64,000 nt of DNA from Paenibacillus tundrae (GCF_036884255.1 NZ_CP145605.1:2790001-2854000); one strand, 5' to 3'. Shown: positions 45,118-54,205, counted from the first letter of the stretch. Translations and numbers: made by a program. Notes: generated from the sequence alone by a model not told the origin.

Positions 45118-46206
45118 TTGAGAATCCATATTATGAACCTGCAAGACGGAGATCGTCTAACTGCTGACACGTTTAGCGATGCAGGATTACACGTTTTGGG
45201 TCAAGGGACTGTACTAAAAAGTGAGGATATTACCTTACTGATGCAGCACCGTGTGGACTATGTGGATATCGAACCACGCGAGGAAGAAATTACAGAAGCT
45301 GAATTTTTTGCAGCCGCTGCGGTACATTCGACTAGAATGAATGGAGATATACCTCCCGAAGAAGAAATGAAATCGCAATTTGTGCAAACCGTACATAATT
45401 ATCAATCTGCATTTCTTGAGGCGCTCACTGTGGGGAAATTTAACGCCACGATGGTAGACGATGCGCTACAGCCAATGGTTGAAGGTTTGGATGAGCAAAA
45501 GGACGTTGTTCACTTGCTGATGATGCTGGAGCGGGACGATGTAAATAACTACACACATTCCATTCAAGTTGGACTATTGTCCTTCTATATGGCTACCTGG
45601 TTGGGATACTCTCCGAAGGAGTGTTATCAAATTAGCCGCGGAGGATACCTGCACGATATCGGGAAATGCAAAGTATCTCATCGCATCCGGAATAAAACGG
45701 AGCCTTTAACACCAGATGAGCAGTTAGAGTACCAGCGCCACACCATCTATGGGCATGACATTATTAAGAGCTCCATGAGAGATGAGGCTACAGCCCTTGT
45801 TGCACTCCAGCATCATGAACGTGAAGATGGCTCAGGATATCCAATGCAGATCAAGAAAGACGAGATACACCCATATACCCAAATCGTCTCCGTGGCGGAT
45901 GTTTATATCAGTATGAGATCAGGGGATTTCGGAAGTAGTAATCCAAACTTGATCAACAATCTGCGCGATATTTATTCCATGGGCTTCGGTAAATTGAATG
46001 AAAAGCCAGTTCAGGCGTTAATGCAGCATTTATTGCCTAACTTTATTGGTAAACAAGTGTTGCTTAGCAATGGAGAGAAGGGGGTTATTGTTATGAATAA
46101 TCCATCTGATATCTTCAAGCCATTGATTAAAGTGGAATCAGAGCAGTACCGCGACCTGTCCAAGGAACGTAGTCTCTCAATCGACGACTTAATTATTAAC
46201 AGCTAG
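45118..46206 (+). CDS. HD-GYP domain c-di-GMP phosphodiesterase-like protein
   Basis: 362 residues. An N-terminal region of about 130 residues (DUF3391-like) precedes an HD-GYP domain: HD at 179-180 in LHDIGK, His208, His213, HH at 232-233 and GSGYP at 238-242. These are the metal ligands and signature for hydrolysis of c-di-GMP to pGpG/GMP. No receiver domain or membrane segment, so it is a soluble cytoplasmic enzyme. TTG 45118 follows AGGGGGA by 9 nt; an in-frame TTG at 45082 has no ribosome site. Confidence 0.87.
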   Translation: MRIHIMNLQDGDRLTADTFSDAGLHVLGQGTVLKSEDITLLMQHRVDYVDIEPREEEITEAEFFAAAAVHSTRMNGDIPPEEEMKSQFVQTVHNYQSAFLEALTVGKFNATMVDDALQPMVEGLDEQKDVVHLLMMLERDDVNNYTHSIQVGLLSFYMATWLGYSPKECYQISRGGYLHDIGKCKVSHRIRNKTEPLTPDEQLEYQRHTIYGHDIIKSSMRDEATALVALQHHEREDGSGYPMQIKKDEIHPYTQIVSVADVYISMRSGDFGSSNPNLINNLRDIYSMGFGKLNEKPVQALMQHLLPNFIGKQVLLSNGEKGVIVMNNPSDIFKPLIKVESEQYRDLSKERSLSIDDLIINS

Positions 46207-46243
46207 TCTCAGCAAATTAGGAATGATAGATAAGAAGTTGAAA

Positions 46244-46275
46244 GAGTCTCCTGTACAACCGGGAGGCTTTTTTTG
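46244..46275 (+). terminator. rho-independent terminator
   Basis: AGTCTCC pairs with GGGAGGCT, followed by TTTTTTT. Confidence 0.75.
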
Positions 46276-46406
46276 GCATCATATATCATCTACTACATTG
46301 TTCTTCCAACCGAGGAACGGTATACTTTCCCTGAACCCTATGATTCTATCAACGAAGTTCATCCTCGTCAGTGTATTACTGTGAACATCCAAAAGGGGAG
46401 ATTTAC

Positions 46407-46928
46407 TTGATTCAAGTTGTAACGGAGATAACCATTAACGCGCCAATTGAACGATGCTTCGATGCTGCTCGTGACATTGATTTACATACGCAGACCGTAT
46501 GGAGACATACCCGTGAACAAGCAGTTTCGGGGGTGACTACAGGTCTTATTCGGGATGGAGATACGGTAACTTTCGAAGCGACACATTTAGGAGTGCGTCA
46601 GAGATTGACCTCTGAGATTGCGGAGTATGAGCGTCCCTATCGCTTTGTTGACCAGATGCTGAACGGTGCTTTCAAAAGTATGCGTCATGAACACAGCTTC
46701 ACCCAGCTGGATAATCACACTACACGTATGACCGATACGCTTAAATTTGAGGCGCCTCTTGGTATTCTGGGTTGGATTGCTGAACGAATTGTATTGAAAC
46801 GATATATGACGGCATTCTTAGAGAGTCGAAATCGGAAGTTGAAGATGATTGTGGAGTCAGGTTATGTCAGACCTGTCTATAATGACAATAGTCAAAATGT
46901 GAATATACAGACAAATAAAAATAACTAA
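46407..46928 (+). CDS. SRPBCC (START-like) family protein
   Basis: 173 residues with the helix-grip fold signature of polyketide-cyclase/START-like proteins: VVTEITINAPIERCFDAARDI, FEATHLGVRQRLTSEI, RFVDQMLNGAFKSMRHEHSF, TRMTDTLKFEAPLG and a long C-terminal helix. Such proteins bind hydrophobic ligands; some are annotated as cell division inhibitors by similarity. TTG 46407 follows AAGGGGAG by 6 nt. A 51-codon membrane gene starts 14 nt after it, so they likely share a transcript. Confidence 0.8.
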   Translation: MIQVVTEITINAPIERCFDAARDIDLHTQTVWRHTREQAVSGVTTGLIRDGDTVTFEATHLGVRQRLTSEIAEYERPYRFVDQMLNGAFKSMRHEHSFTQLDNHTTRMTDTLKFEAPLGILGWIAERIVLKRYMTAFLESRNRKLKMIVESGYVRPVYNDNSQNVNIQTNKNN

Positions 46929-46942
46929 AGGAGCGATCTCTT

Positions 46943-47098
46943 ATGGAAAATGGATATTTTGTCGGCTGGGGAACACTTGCCTTAATTAATGCTGGACTTG
47001 CACAAGGAAAAAACAGAAGTGGTTTAAACTGGTTCCTGCTTTCCCTTTTGCTTGGCCCGTTAGCAACGCTATTTCTCGTTTTATCGAGTAAATATTAG
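46943..47098 (+). CDS. 51-residue membrane protein
   Basis: ATG 46943 has AAAGGAG upstream (46927-46933) with 9-nt spacing. The product begins MENGYFVGWGTLALINAGLA and has a basic centre (QGKNRSGLNW) between two short hydrophobic segments, the second being WFLLSLLLGPLATLFLVL. Small proteins with this K/R-x-R-SGxxWFxLxxLxGP pattern are frequent in Firmicutes. Function unknown. It ends 36 nt before the convergent MFS gene. Confidence 0.7.
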   Translation: MENGYFVGWGTLALINAGLAQGKNRSGLNWFLLSLLLGPLATLFLVLSSKY

Positions 47099-47134
47099 AC
47101 GCCAAGTAGTCAGTCAAGATAAAGCGTATTACTT

Positions 47135-48358
47135 TTAACCATGAGCGGCTTGCCTTGTTACGAAACGATCCCATATCCAAAATACGAGAGCAGCGGCGCT
47201 CACCCCTGCACCTAACCAGCATACACCGATCCAGCCTGTTAAGGCGTACATCTGCGTAGAAGCGATGGAACCGACGGCACTTCCGATGGAATAAAAGATC
47301 ATATATGCAGCAGTTAAACGGCTCTGTGCCTCAGGACGTACTGCATAAATGAGACTTTGATTCGATACATGTACGGCTTGCACGGATAGGTCAAGAAGAA
47401 TTACACCTACGATCAGATACCCTAGCGAATGATGGATATAGCTAATAGGCAGCCAGGATGCAAGCAAAATAAGTAGCGAAATTCCAGTGGTCTTTTGCCC
47501 AAGACCTTGGTCTGCGAGCTTACCAGCCCGTGTAGCTGCAAGTGCACCGGCTACACCCGCCAGCCCGAATGCGCCAATCGCCGTGTGAGAAAGGTTGAAC
47601 GGTGAATCGCTTAGAGGCAAAACCATGGAAGTCCACAATATACTAAAGGCTGTGAATACGAGCATGGCTAGCACTCCGCGTACACGCAAAATGCGCATAT
47701 CCCGATACAATTGAAGGACAGTCAACAGCAACGTGCCATAGCGAAGTGTCGCTGTGATGGATTGCTGTCTGGGCATGATCAAGCTCATAGCAACCACTCC
47801 CAGCAAGGTTAAACTGGCAGAGACGAGATAGACTGATCGCCAGCCGAGCCAATCGTTTAACACGCCGGCAACCGTTCGAGCCAACAAAATACCAATAACA
47901 ATTCCGCTCGTAACCAAACCTACAATATACCCGCGCTCCGAAGGGGAGGCAAGGGAAGCCGCAGAGGCAACGAGAGTTTGTGTAACGACAGCCAACAGAC
48001 CAACGATGGCCATGCCAATAAATAAAACAGAGCTTGACCCAGCTGTTCCAACAACAACTAAAGCGAGTATAGATAGGGACATTTGCACGATGATTAGTTT
48101 TCGTCGATTCAGAAGATCTCCTAAAGGTACCAGTAACAACAAACCTATGGCATAACAGATTTGCGTTACTGTAACTACAATGCCTATGGAAGAAGTCGCG
48201 ATGTTAAACTCTTGAGCCATGGAATCGAGTAGAGGCTGAGCATAGTAGATGTTTGCGACCGCAAGACCGCTGCATAATGCAAATATTACAGCGACCATTC
48301 GGGAGATACCGGGTTGTTTCTGTGAGGTGAGCTGAATTAGTTGAGCTGAGGTATTCAT
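47135..48358 (-). CDS. MFS efflux-type transporter
   Basis: 407 residues, twelve hydrophobic segments. MFS signature in the first loop (VPLGDLLNRRKLIIV) and the efflux-type motif C (SGIVIGILLARTVAGVLNDW). Such 12-TM drug:H+ antiporter-like proteins adjoining a TetR gene usually export the inducer. ATG 48358 follows AAGGAG. Divergent from the TetR-type gene with a palindrome between them. Confidence 0.87.
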   Translation of the reverse strand: MNTSAQLIQLTSQKQPGISRMVAVIFALCSGLAVANIYYAQPLLDSMAQEFNIATSSIGIVVTVTQICYAIGLLLLVPLGDLLNRRKLIIVQMSLSILALVVVGTAGSSSVLFIGMAIVGLLAVVTQTLVASAASLASPSERGYIVGLVTSGIVIGILLARTVAGVLNDWLGWRSVYLVSASLTLLGVVAMSLIMPRQQSITATLRYGTLLLTVLQLYRDMRILRVRGVLAMLVFTAFSILWTSMVLPLSDSPFNLSHTAIGAFGLAGVAGALAATRAGKLADQGLGQKTTGISLLILLASWLPISYIHHSLGYLIVGVILLDLSVQAVHVSNQSLIYAVRPEAQSRLTAAYMIFYSIGSAVGSIASTQMYALTGWIGVCWLGAGVSAAALVFWIWDRFVTRQAAHG

Positions 48359-48402
48359 AAAAGACTCCTTTTTGAGATAGTAAAGTATGTATTTAACATA
48401 AT

Positions 48403-48418
48403 GTACCGATCGATACAT
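48403..48418. promoter_or_regulatory. candidate TetR operator
   Basis: TGTAcCGATCGaTACA is a 16-bp inverted repeat with a single mismatched pair, 45 nt upstream of the MFS start, where the MFS promoter must lie. Binding by the adjacent TetR-family protein is inferred. Confidence 0.6.
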
Positions 48419-48511
48419 AATTATTACGTAAAACATACTCCACATTTCAGAAGGAAGTCAATTGATTTATTATTTTACTGTGAATTGAATTAGACAAAAT
48501 GATGACCTTGT

Positions 48512-48540
48512 TTGACATGTACTACAGTGAAAGATATATT
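48512..48540 (+). promoter_or_regulatory. promoter of the TetR-type gene
   Basis: TTGACA (48512-48517), 17-nt spacer, TATATT (48535-48540): near consensus for the housekeeping sigma factor. The leader to ATG 48578 is about 30 nt. Confidence 0.75.
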
Positions 48541-48577
48541 TTTATTTGTACTTATCGATATTAAAAGAGGTGTTAAA

Positions 48578-49171
48578 ATGGCAAGACAGCGGGAATTTGA
48601 TCTCGATCGAGCACTTGACGCTGCAATGCATATTTTTTGGGATAAAGGATATGAGGCTGCGTCACTTCGTGACCTTACAACAGGCATGGGTATTCAGCGC
48701 CCAAGCTTGTATGCTGCGTTTGGAGATAAGAAGGAATTGTTTGAAACGGCACTACGCAGGTATACAACCCAGCATGCAGCGAAAGTTCGGTCGATGCTCC
48801 AACAGGGAGAGAGTGTGATAGAAGCGTTTCGGAGACTCTTTGAGCATATTGGGTCTGAGGGGGACGTTACTGATCCTCGGCATGGTTGCTTTTGCATTAA
48901 TACGATGGTTGAACTCGCGCCTCATGATCCGAAGTTTGCGGTTCTGACACGAGAGCACCAGATGTATCTAGCTGTGCTTTTCCAGGAATTGATTGAGCGT
49001 GGTCAGCGTTCCGGGGAGATCTCCAGTCATCTACATGCCACTTACATTGCACAGTCACTCGTTGTATCAATGATTGGTTTGACCGTCATGATGAAATCAG
49101 CACCTGATCGTTCATTTGTCGAGCAAAGTATTGAGGCCACATTATTATGTTTGAAGAGTAACGGGGGCTAA
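48578..49171 (+). CDS. TetR/AcrR family transcriptional regulator
   Basis: 197 residues. N-terminal TetR helix-turn-helix (FDLDRALDAAMHIFWDKGYE, SLRDLTTGMGIQRPSLYAAF, GDKKELFETAL) and an all-helical ligand domain of the TetR_C type with CFCINTMVELAPHDP. Two cysteines sit close together (CFC near 108-110), which may matter if the signal is an electrophile; that is speculation. ATG 48578 follows AAGAGG. Expected to repress the divergent transporter. Confidence 0.88.
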   Translation: MARQREFDLDRALDAAMHIFWDKGYEAASLRDLTTGMGIQRPSLYAAFGDKKELFETALRRYTTQHAAKVRSMLQQGESVIEAFRRLFEHIGSEGDVTDPRHGCFCINTMVELAPHDPKFAVLTREHQMYLAVLFQELIERGQRSGEISSHLHATYIAQSLVVSMIGLTVMMKSAPDRSFVEQSIEATLLCLKSNGG

Positions 49172-49350
49172 ACTCAGGCTGCTTGTAGAAGGGATATCCC
49201 GGTGTCTTATGCAGAAATGAAAAGAAACCACACCCAAAAATGGAATAATATGAAACCATATGTATAAATAAACGTAAATATATACATAGACACTCGGTTT
49301 ACTTGTCGAACGATTCAACAGAGTAATTACATACTAGAGGGAGTGATAAG

Positions 49351-49614
49351 ATGCAGGTGGTCTGGCAACGAAGTCTTCTTATTGCGTATTATTTGATCTG
49401 GGTTCTATTGCTCAGTACAGGAAAAATGGGCATACTGTCATTTATTTTAACGACATTTTCGGTGGTTGCATTCATCGTAATACTTATTTCATTAACTACA
49501 ACTGACCAATATAAGGTAGACCAGTTTGTATTCAAATTACGTGGAGTAGCTCAGATGACAGTAGCGGTTGTTTTGACGACTCTGCTCATCAAATTAATAT
49601 TCCTGTTCGTGTGA
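49351..49614 (+). CDS. small multispan membrane protein
   Basis: 87 residues with three hydrophobic segments (LLIAYYLIWVLLLS, ILSFILTTFSVVAFIVILIS, MTVAVVLTTLLIKLIFLFV) and a single charged loop DQYKVDQFVFKLRG. ATG 49351 follows AGAGGGAG, and a terminator follows the stop at once, both supporting a real gene. Function unknown. Confidence 0.7.
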   Translation: MQVVWQRSLLIAYYLIWVLLLSTGKMGILSFILTTFSVVAFIVILISLTTTDQYKVDQFVFKLRGVAQMTVAVVLTTLLIKLIFLFV

Positions 49615-49641
49615 GAGTCGGAAGCATATTCCGACTCTTTG
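49613..49641. terminator. bidirectional terminator
   Basis: AGAGTCGGAA (49614-49623) pairs perfectly with TTCCGACTCT (49629-49638). It lies between convergent genes. Confidence 0.85.
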
Positions 49642-49649
49642 TTCTGTGG

Positions 49650-50684
49650 TTATCTTGTGGGGGGCTCAGTCGAACGAATCATGGCAAGACTGGATTCTCG
49701 CACGATTAGACGTGGTTCAAATTGAATATGTTCATATTCCTCGGTATGGCGATCTCGAATTCGTTTTAACAACAATTCAGTCGCAAGTCTAGCAACCTCC
49801 TCACCCATAATGGAAACAGAACTAATCTGCGGTGATGTCACTGTAGTCCATTGATTATTATCTATACCTACAACAGCAACATCCTCTGGTACGCGTACTC
49901 CTAACTCTTTAAAGCGATTCACAAGTCCGATGGCAACCATGTCATTAATGGCATACACCGCATCCGGCATATGAGTTAATCCATAGAAATAGTCTGCCGC
50001 ATTGGCTCCTGTGTTCAATGAAAAATCTTCTCCGAAATATACGAGAGAGATATCCACTTGCCCAAGTGCCTGTTCATAAGCTCGATAACGTTCCTCAATA
50101 ATATCTTTGGGTGCTCCGGCATATGCAATTCGTGTCCGACCAATCTTGATCAGATGCTCCATCACGAGTTTTCCTTCAGGCTTGGAAAGTGAGACGATAT
50201 CTGCTTTCATACCTGGTTCGAGTTTTTTGCCATAATTGATCAGAGAAATAGGCAGTGGAGCCTTATCAATGAGATTAGGCAAGGTTTTGGGATAAGCGAG
50301 TGGCATGAAAATAAGTCCGTCAACATGCAGTTTTTTGATCGTGCGAATCGTTTCTAGCTCTGTGCGTGCATTACCGGCGGTATTAATCTGAACAACATGG
50401 TAGCCGTGCTGCTTCGCTGTTTGTTCAACCGACCAAGATATTTCAGGAATGATTGCGTTGCGGATATCAGGCACAACGAGTGCAATCTGATTCGTCTGAC
50501 GAATCTTCAGACTTTGTGCAGACGTATTCGGAACAAACCCTAATTCTTCAATAGCTTGCATGATCCGATCTCTCGTCTTGCTACTGATGCCTTCGGAGTT
50601 GTTAATGGCTCTGGATACCGTCGCGATGCCTACACCTGCGTGTTCGGCGACATCCTTAATCGTGACTTTTTGATCTTTACCCAT
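49650..50684 (-). CDS. LacI family transcriptional regulator
   Basis: 344 residues. N-terminal LacI helix-turn-helix and hinge (TIKDVAEHAGVGIATVSRAI, LGFVPNTSAQSL) followed by a periplasmic-binding-like effector domain (IALVVPDIRNAIIPEISW, DGLIFMPLAYP, PEDVAVVGIDNNQW). A GGAAACG-type palindrome lies both just upstream of this gene and downstream of the -10 of bdhA, so it likely represses itself and bdhA. ATG 50684 has GAGG 10 nt upstream. Confidence 0.9.
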   Translation of the reverse strand: MGKDQKVTIKDVAEHAGVGIATVSRAINNSEGISSKTRDRIMQAIEELGFVPNTSAQSLKIRQTNQIALVVPDIRNAIIPEISWSVEQTAKQHGYHVVQINTAGNARTELETIRTIKKLHVDGLIFMPLAYPKTLPNLIDKAPLPISLINYGKKLEPGMKADIVSLSKPEGKLVMEHLIKIGRTRIAYAGAPKDIIEERYRAYEQALGQVDISLVYFGEDFSLNTGANAADYFYGLTHMPDAVYAINDMVAIGLVNRFKELGVRVPEDVAVVGIDNNQWTTVTSPQISSVSIMGEEVARLATELLLKRIRDRHTEEYEHIQFEPRLIVRESSLAMIRSTEPPTR

Positions 50685-50709
50685 GATGATATGACCTCAC
50701 TTTAATTAC

Positions 50710-50723
50710 CGGAAACGATTCCT
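50710..50723. promoter_or_regulatory. operator 1 (LacI gene side)
   Basis: CGGAAACGATTCCT is a near-palindrome matching operator 2 at 11 of 14 positions. It lies 26 nt upstream of the regulator start, consistent with autorepression. Confidence 0.65.
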
Positions 50724-50963
50724 GATATATGATCAATAAACGATATTTTTTTGCCTGCTTTATAATTATATCACTTGTACGTAGGTTGCAATACATGCTT
50801 GCAGAGAAGCTATGCTGTAAAATGGATTCCATCCTGGTATAACTAATGGTATAGCTGATTGAAAAACAGCTTATAGTCACGGACAAGTTACCGATACCTG
50901 AGATGTGAGTTAATTTAAAACGCAAAAAAAACATGAAATCGACATATTTCTGGGCAAATATGT
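50724..50963. other. divergent LacI-bdhA intergenic region
   Basis: Together with the flanking operators this 366-nt region separates the regulator and bdhA. Apart from the operators and the bdhA promoter I see only AT-rich sequence without a gene. Confidence 0.4.
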
Positions 50964-51012
50964 TTGACAGCGTATTTAAACTATGACATATTTAACTACG
51001 GAAACGTTTCCG
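50964..51012 (+). promoter_or_regulatory. bdhA promoter and operator 2
   Basis: TTGACA (50964-50969), 17-nt spacer, CATATT (50987-50992). A perfect 14-bp palindrome CGGAAACGTTTCCG (50999-51012) covers the expected transcription start, the classic place for a LacI-type repressor. Confidence 0.8.
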
Positions 51013-51050
51013 ATTATAATATATAATTTATCATCTAGGAGATGAACAAA

Positions 51051-52100
51051 ATGAAAGCACTACGTTGGCATGGTGTCAAAGATTTACGTCTCGAAAAAAT
51101 TGAGGAACCTCGTCCTAACCAAGGACAGGTAAAAATAAAAGTTGAATGGTGCGGAATTTGTGGTAGTGATCTGCACGAATATACGGCTGGACCTATTTTT
51201 ATACCTGCTCAAGCACCGCATCCGCTAACAGGGGAACAAGCTCCTATCGTTATGGGGCATGAGTTCTCAGGACAAGTTGTTGAAGTGGGTGAAGGAGTAA
51301 CCCGTTTCCAAGCTGGAGATCGGGTAGTGGTTGAACCAATTTATGCATGTGGTCATTGTGAAGCATGCAAACAAGGTAGATATAATCTTTGCGATCAAAT
51401 GGGCTTCTTGGGTCTTGCAGGTGGAGGTGGAGGATTCTCCGAATATGTGACTGCGGCCGAGAACATGGTGCATTCTATTCCAGATGCGATCTCCTATGAG
51501 CAAGGGGCTTTAGTAGAACCTTCCGCTGTGGCTCTGCACGCGGTTCGTCAGAGTAAACTAAAAGTAGGGGATACTGCCGCTGTATTCGGCGCGGGTCCGA
51601 TTGGGCTATTGGTGATCGAAGCTCTCAAAGCATCGGGTGCCTCCGATATATATGTAGTGGAGTTATCAGCTGAACGCAAGGCAAAAGCTGCAGAACTTGG
51701 TGCGATTGTGATCGATCCTACCGAGTATGATGTGGTGTCCGAGATTCATTCACGCACAGCAGGTGGAGTCCACGTCGCGTACGAAGTAACGGGAGTTCCG
51801 AAGGTACTTCAACAAGCTATGGACACGACTCGAATTGGCGGGGAATTGATGATTGTTAGCATTTTTGAACAGGAAGCACCGATTCAGCCTAATTCTATCG
51901 TAATGAAGGAACGTACAGTGAACGGGATTATTGGTTACCGTGATGTATTTCCAGCGGTAATTAGTCTGATGGAGAAGGGTTTCTTCCCAGCAGAGAAACT
52001 GGTTACCAAACGAATTTCACTTGATGAAGTCGTCGATCATGGCTTTGAAGCATTGTTAAAAGAGAAGAATCAGGTGAAAATTCTAGTCAAGGCTGAATAA
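51051..52100 (+). CDS. bdhA: zinc-dependent 2,3-butanediol dehydrogenase
   Basis: 349 residues, medium-chain dehydrogenase family. Catalytic zinc ligands lie in CGICGSDLHEY and MGHEFSG; the NAD fold motif is GAGPIGLLV; MGFLGLAGGGGGFSEY and VNGIIGYRDVFPA match recalled B. subtilis BdhA closely. Unlike that protein, this one keeps a four-cysteine structural-zinc lobe (CGHCEACKQGRYNLC). Reaction: reversible oxidation of 2,3-butanediol to acetoin with NAD. ATG 51051 follows AGGAGATG; ATG 51042 overlaps that site. Controlled by the divergent LacI-type regulator by inference. Confidence 0.88.
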   Translation: MKALRWHGVKDLRLEKIEEPRPNQGQVKIKVEWCGICGSDLHEYTAGPIFIPAQAPHPLTGEQAPIVMGHEFSGQVVEVGEGVTRFQAGDRVVVEPIYACGHCEACKQGRYNLCDQMGFLGLAGGGGGFSEYVTAAENMVHSIPDAISYEQGALVEPSAVALHAVRQSKLKVGDTAAVFGAGPIGLLVIEALKASGASDIYVVELSAERKAKAAELGAIVIDPTEYDVVSEIHSRTAGGVHVAYEVTGVPKVLQQAMDTTRIGGELMIVSIFEQEAPIQPNSIVMKERTVNGIIGYRDVFPAVISLMEKGFFPAEKLVTKRISLDEVVDHGFEALLKEKNQVKILVKAE

Positions 52101-52201
52101 AAAAACATTACAATTTTCCAGCAGCGATTTGTATTAATCGATAAGCAACTTTCGGTTAGTGCAATATTGCTCCCGCTCAATGCTCCGGTTAAACGACGTA
52201 T

Positions 52202-52239
52202 GGACAACCCATCTCAGTATGTGGTTGTCTATTTTTTTG
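52202..52239 (+). terminator. terminator after bdhA
   Basis: GACAACC (52203-52209) pairs with GGTTGTC (52223-52229), extended by AT pairs, and is followed by TATTTTTTT. Confidence 0.85.
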
Positions 52240-52293
52240 CACAAAACGGGCGGAATTTGTTGCGTAGGTGTATACTTCAACATAATATACAAA

Positions 52294-52308
52294 GATACAT
52301 TTTGTATC
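52294..52308. promoter_or_regulatory. GATACA-N3-TGTATC operator, copy 1
   Basis: Perfect inverted repeat inside AGATACATTTTGTATCAT, 42 nt before the propeller-like gene. The same repeat, with one base different over 18, occurs before the hydroxylase gene at 60503. The regulator is not in the window as far as I can tell. Confidence 0.6.
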
Positions 52309-52349
52309 ATCATAAATTGAAGATATTTAAAATGAAGGAGGAAGAGGGT

Positions 52350-53669
52350 ATGCAGAGTGGAACGAAATGGACAGCTCTGATTCTATCTGTCGTCGCAGGT
52401 GTAGGTGGAATGATTATCGGCAGCACAAAATTGAAAAATAATACTTCTGCAAGTGTACAGCCAAGAGCTGAACGTGCCGTTACCAATGCAACGAGCAGAA
52501 CCACAGCAGCTGTAATGTCGACAGATGTAACTGCTGTAGTTGAATCCCTAGGTAAGCCATTCAAGAAAGCACCATATGCTAACAATGTCTGGGATCTGCA
52601 GCTCTACAGGGGGAAGATTTATATGGGACATGGAAACAGCAGTAACGTAGGAGTAGCCCCTAATGCTGGACCAATCCCTATCATCTATTATGATACGATA
52701 ACTTCAACCTTCCAAACTCAGACGGTGAGTAGTAGTAATCCAGGCATTCTACCCACGACGAAGATGTTCGTAGACGAAGAACAGATTGATATATACAAAG
52801 TGCTCGATGGTAAGTTGTTTATCCCAGGTAATGATTCGGACGGAGAGAGCTGGGGGCTAGGTAACTTCTATCGATTGGACGGCGAGATCTGGACTAAATA
52901 TCGTAATTTACCACTTGGCGTACATGTGTATGATCTAGCCTCGTATAGAGGTAAACTGTTTGCTGCCTTGGGTACAGAAGATAAACCGACGGTTCTCATT
53001 TCACATGACCAAGGAGAGAGCTGGCAGCATTACGGAACAATTAATACGTATGGGTATAGAGCGTATACGTTGTTTCAAATCGGTGGCAAGTTATATGCAT
53101 CAGGCATGATGTATCCGGCGAACAATATTTGGGGAGATAGAACCTATATTCTAGAGATTAATACAAATCTTCAAAAGAGAGATGTTGTTATCTATGGAAG
53201 TAGAATGTTGCCTGGTCTAACGTATCAACTTGGAACAACCCCATACAATCGAATAGGGAAGAATGTAAACTTCGATAACAAATTGTTGTATATCGCAGGT
53301 CAGGTCTTCAATGACGGACAATTGACGCCAAGATCATTAAATGTCATGACAGCGATTAATCAAGCACGACGTGTTATTTTGCCGGATACTGCTGCATTGC
53401 CAACAGACGTACTCGCGCGTGAGGGTAAGGCATATGTGCTGACGTATACTAGACAAAATTTGAACTATATTAATCGTATATATGAGACGACGGATCTAGT
53501 GACGTGGACTGAAATTCTATCTTTTGAACAGGATACGTATGCGAGGTCGTTTGAGGAGAGTGAAGGAGACTTTTACTTTGGCCTCGGAACTGATCCAGAC
53601 GTACTCTCTGCTTCTTCGGGTAAATTGCTTAGAGTGAGACGCGACAATATTGCTATCAATTCTAATTAA
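52350..53669 (+). CDS. exported propeller-like protein of unknown function
   Basis: 439 residues. One N-terminal hydrophobic segment (ALILSVVAGVGGMIIG) acts as signal or anchor. The rest has repeated blade-like units with small-aromatic motifs: DLQLYRGKIYMGHG, YKVLDGKLFIPG, DLASYRGKLFAALG, LISHDQGESWQHY, LFQIGGKLYASG, FDNKLLYIAGQVF. DQGESW is an Asp-box of the sialidase/BNR type, so a beta-propeller is likely; no catalytic set is evident. ATG 52350 follows AAGGAGG. Upstream in-frame codons to 52167 lie in the bdhA terminator and are not coding. Confidence 0.78.
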   Translation: MQSGTKWTALILSVVAGVGGMIIGSTKLKNNTSASVQPRAERAVTNATSRTTAAVMSTDVTAVVESLGKPFKKAPYANNVWDLQLYRGKIYMGHGNSSNVGVAPNAGPIPIIYYDTITSTFQTQTVSSSNPGILPTTKMFVDEEQIDIYKVLDGKLFIPGNDSDGESWGLGNFYRLDGEIWTKYRNLPLGVHVYDLASYRGKLFAALGTEDKPTVLISHDQGESWQHYGTINTYGYRAYTLFQIGGKLYASGMMYPANNIWGDRTYILEINTNLQKRDVVIYGSRMLPGLTYQLGTTPYNRIGKNVNFDNKLLYIAGQVFNDGQLTPRSLNVMTAINQARRVILPDTAALPTDVLAREGKAYVLTYTRQNLNYINRIYETTDLVTWTEILSFEQDTYARSFEESEGDFYFGLGTDPDVLSASSGKLLRVRRDNIAINSN

Positions 53670-54205
53670 ATCATTAACAGGGATATTATGGATTATATAA
53701 TATGCTTCATCCACATTATTGGTTACGGGAGAACAGCCGATAATCCAAACAGCGAGCAGGTATATTACAGCAGATCTACGTAAGATGGACAAATTGCTGT
53801 GAAGTCTGCTCTATTTTTTATTTCAAAAAATAGCAATCAACGAGCATAAAAGCGTGAACGAACGAAATAACGAAATAACGAACAAACCAAAAGAAAGCGG
53901 GGTTACATCCCTCTATAATAATTATTTCAATATATGAAAAATTCACAATAGAAAATGATAATCGCTCCGCACTTTCTTATTCTCATCACCTTCCATCGCA
54001 CACGCGCATTGAAAAAATACAAAAAGGTACCATACCGTACCTAGTTATGCAAAGCTTTTTTTGTGGCAACTTGTTCTTGGACAACCTATTTGAATCGTTG
54101 GTACGATTTCTGTCCACGGTATTTTGAAAATGGTACACCTTATGATAAGGTTATGCCTGAAAAGCAATGCAGTACATACCACTTATCTAGGGAGGATGAA
54201 CATCC
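53670..54205. other. 536-nt intergenic region
   Basis: No gene. A weak AT hairpin (ATTTTTT/AAAAAAT, 53808-53834) may end the propeller gene. A short tandem CGAAATAA repeat lies at 53863-53878, and GGTAC-CATACC-GTACC (54026-54041) precedes a T run. The ribosome site of nagZ is GGGAGG near 54190-54195. No promoter is assigned. Confidence 0.4.

Noticed and set aside
52167..52349. N-terminal extension of the propeller-like protein
   Set aside because: The frame is open but crosses the bdhA terminator and the inverted repeat, and has no ribosome site; the signal segment fits the ATG at 52350.
53856..53883. Short tandem repeats (CGAAATAA) as a CRISPR or recombination site
   Set aside because: Only two copies with no spacers, and no cas or recombinase gene; a chance AT-rich repeat is sufficient.
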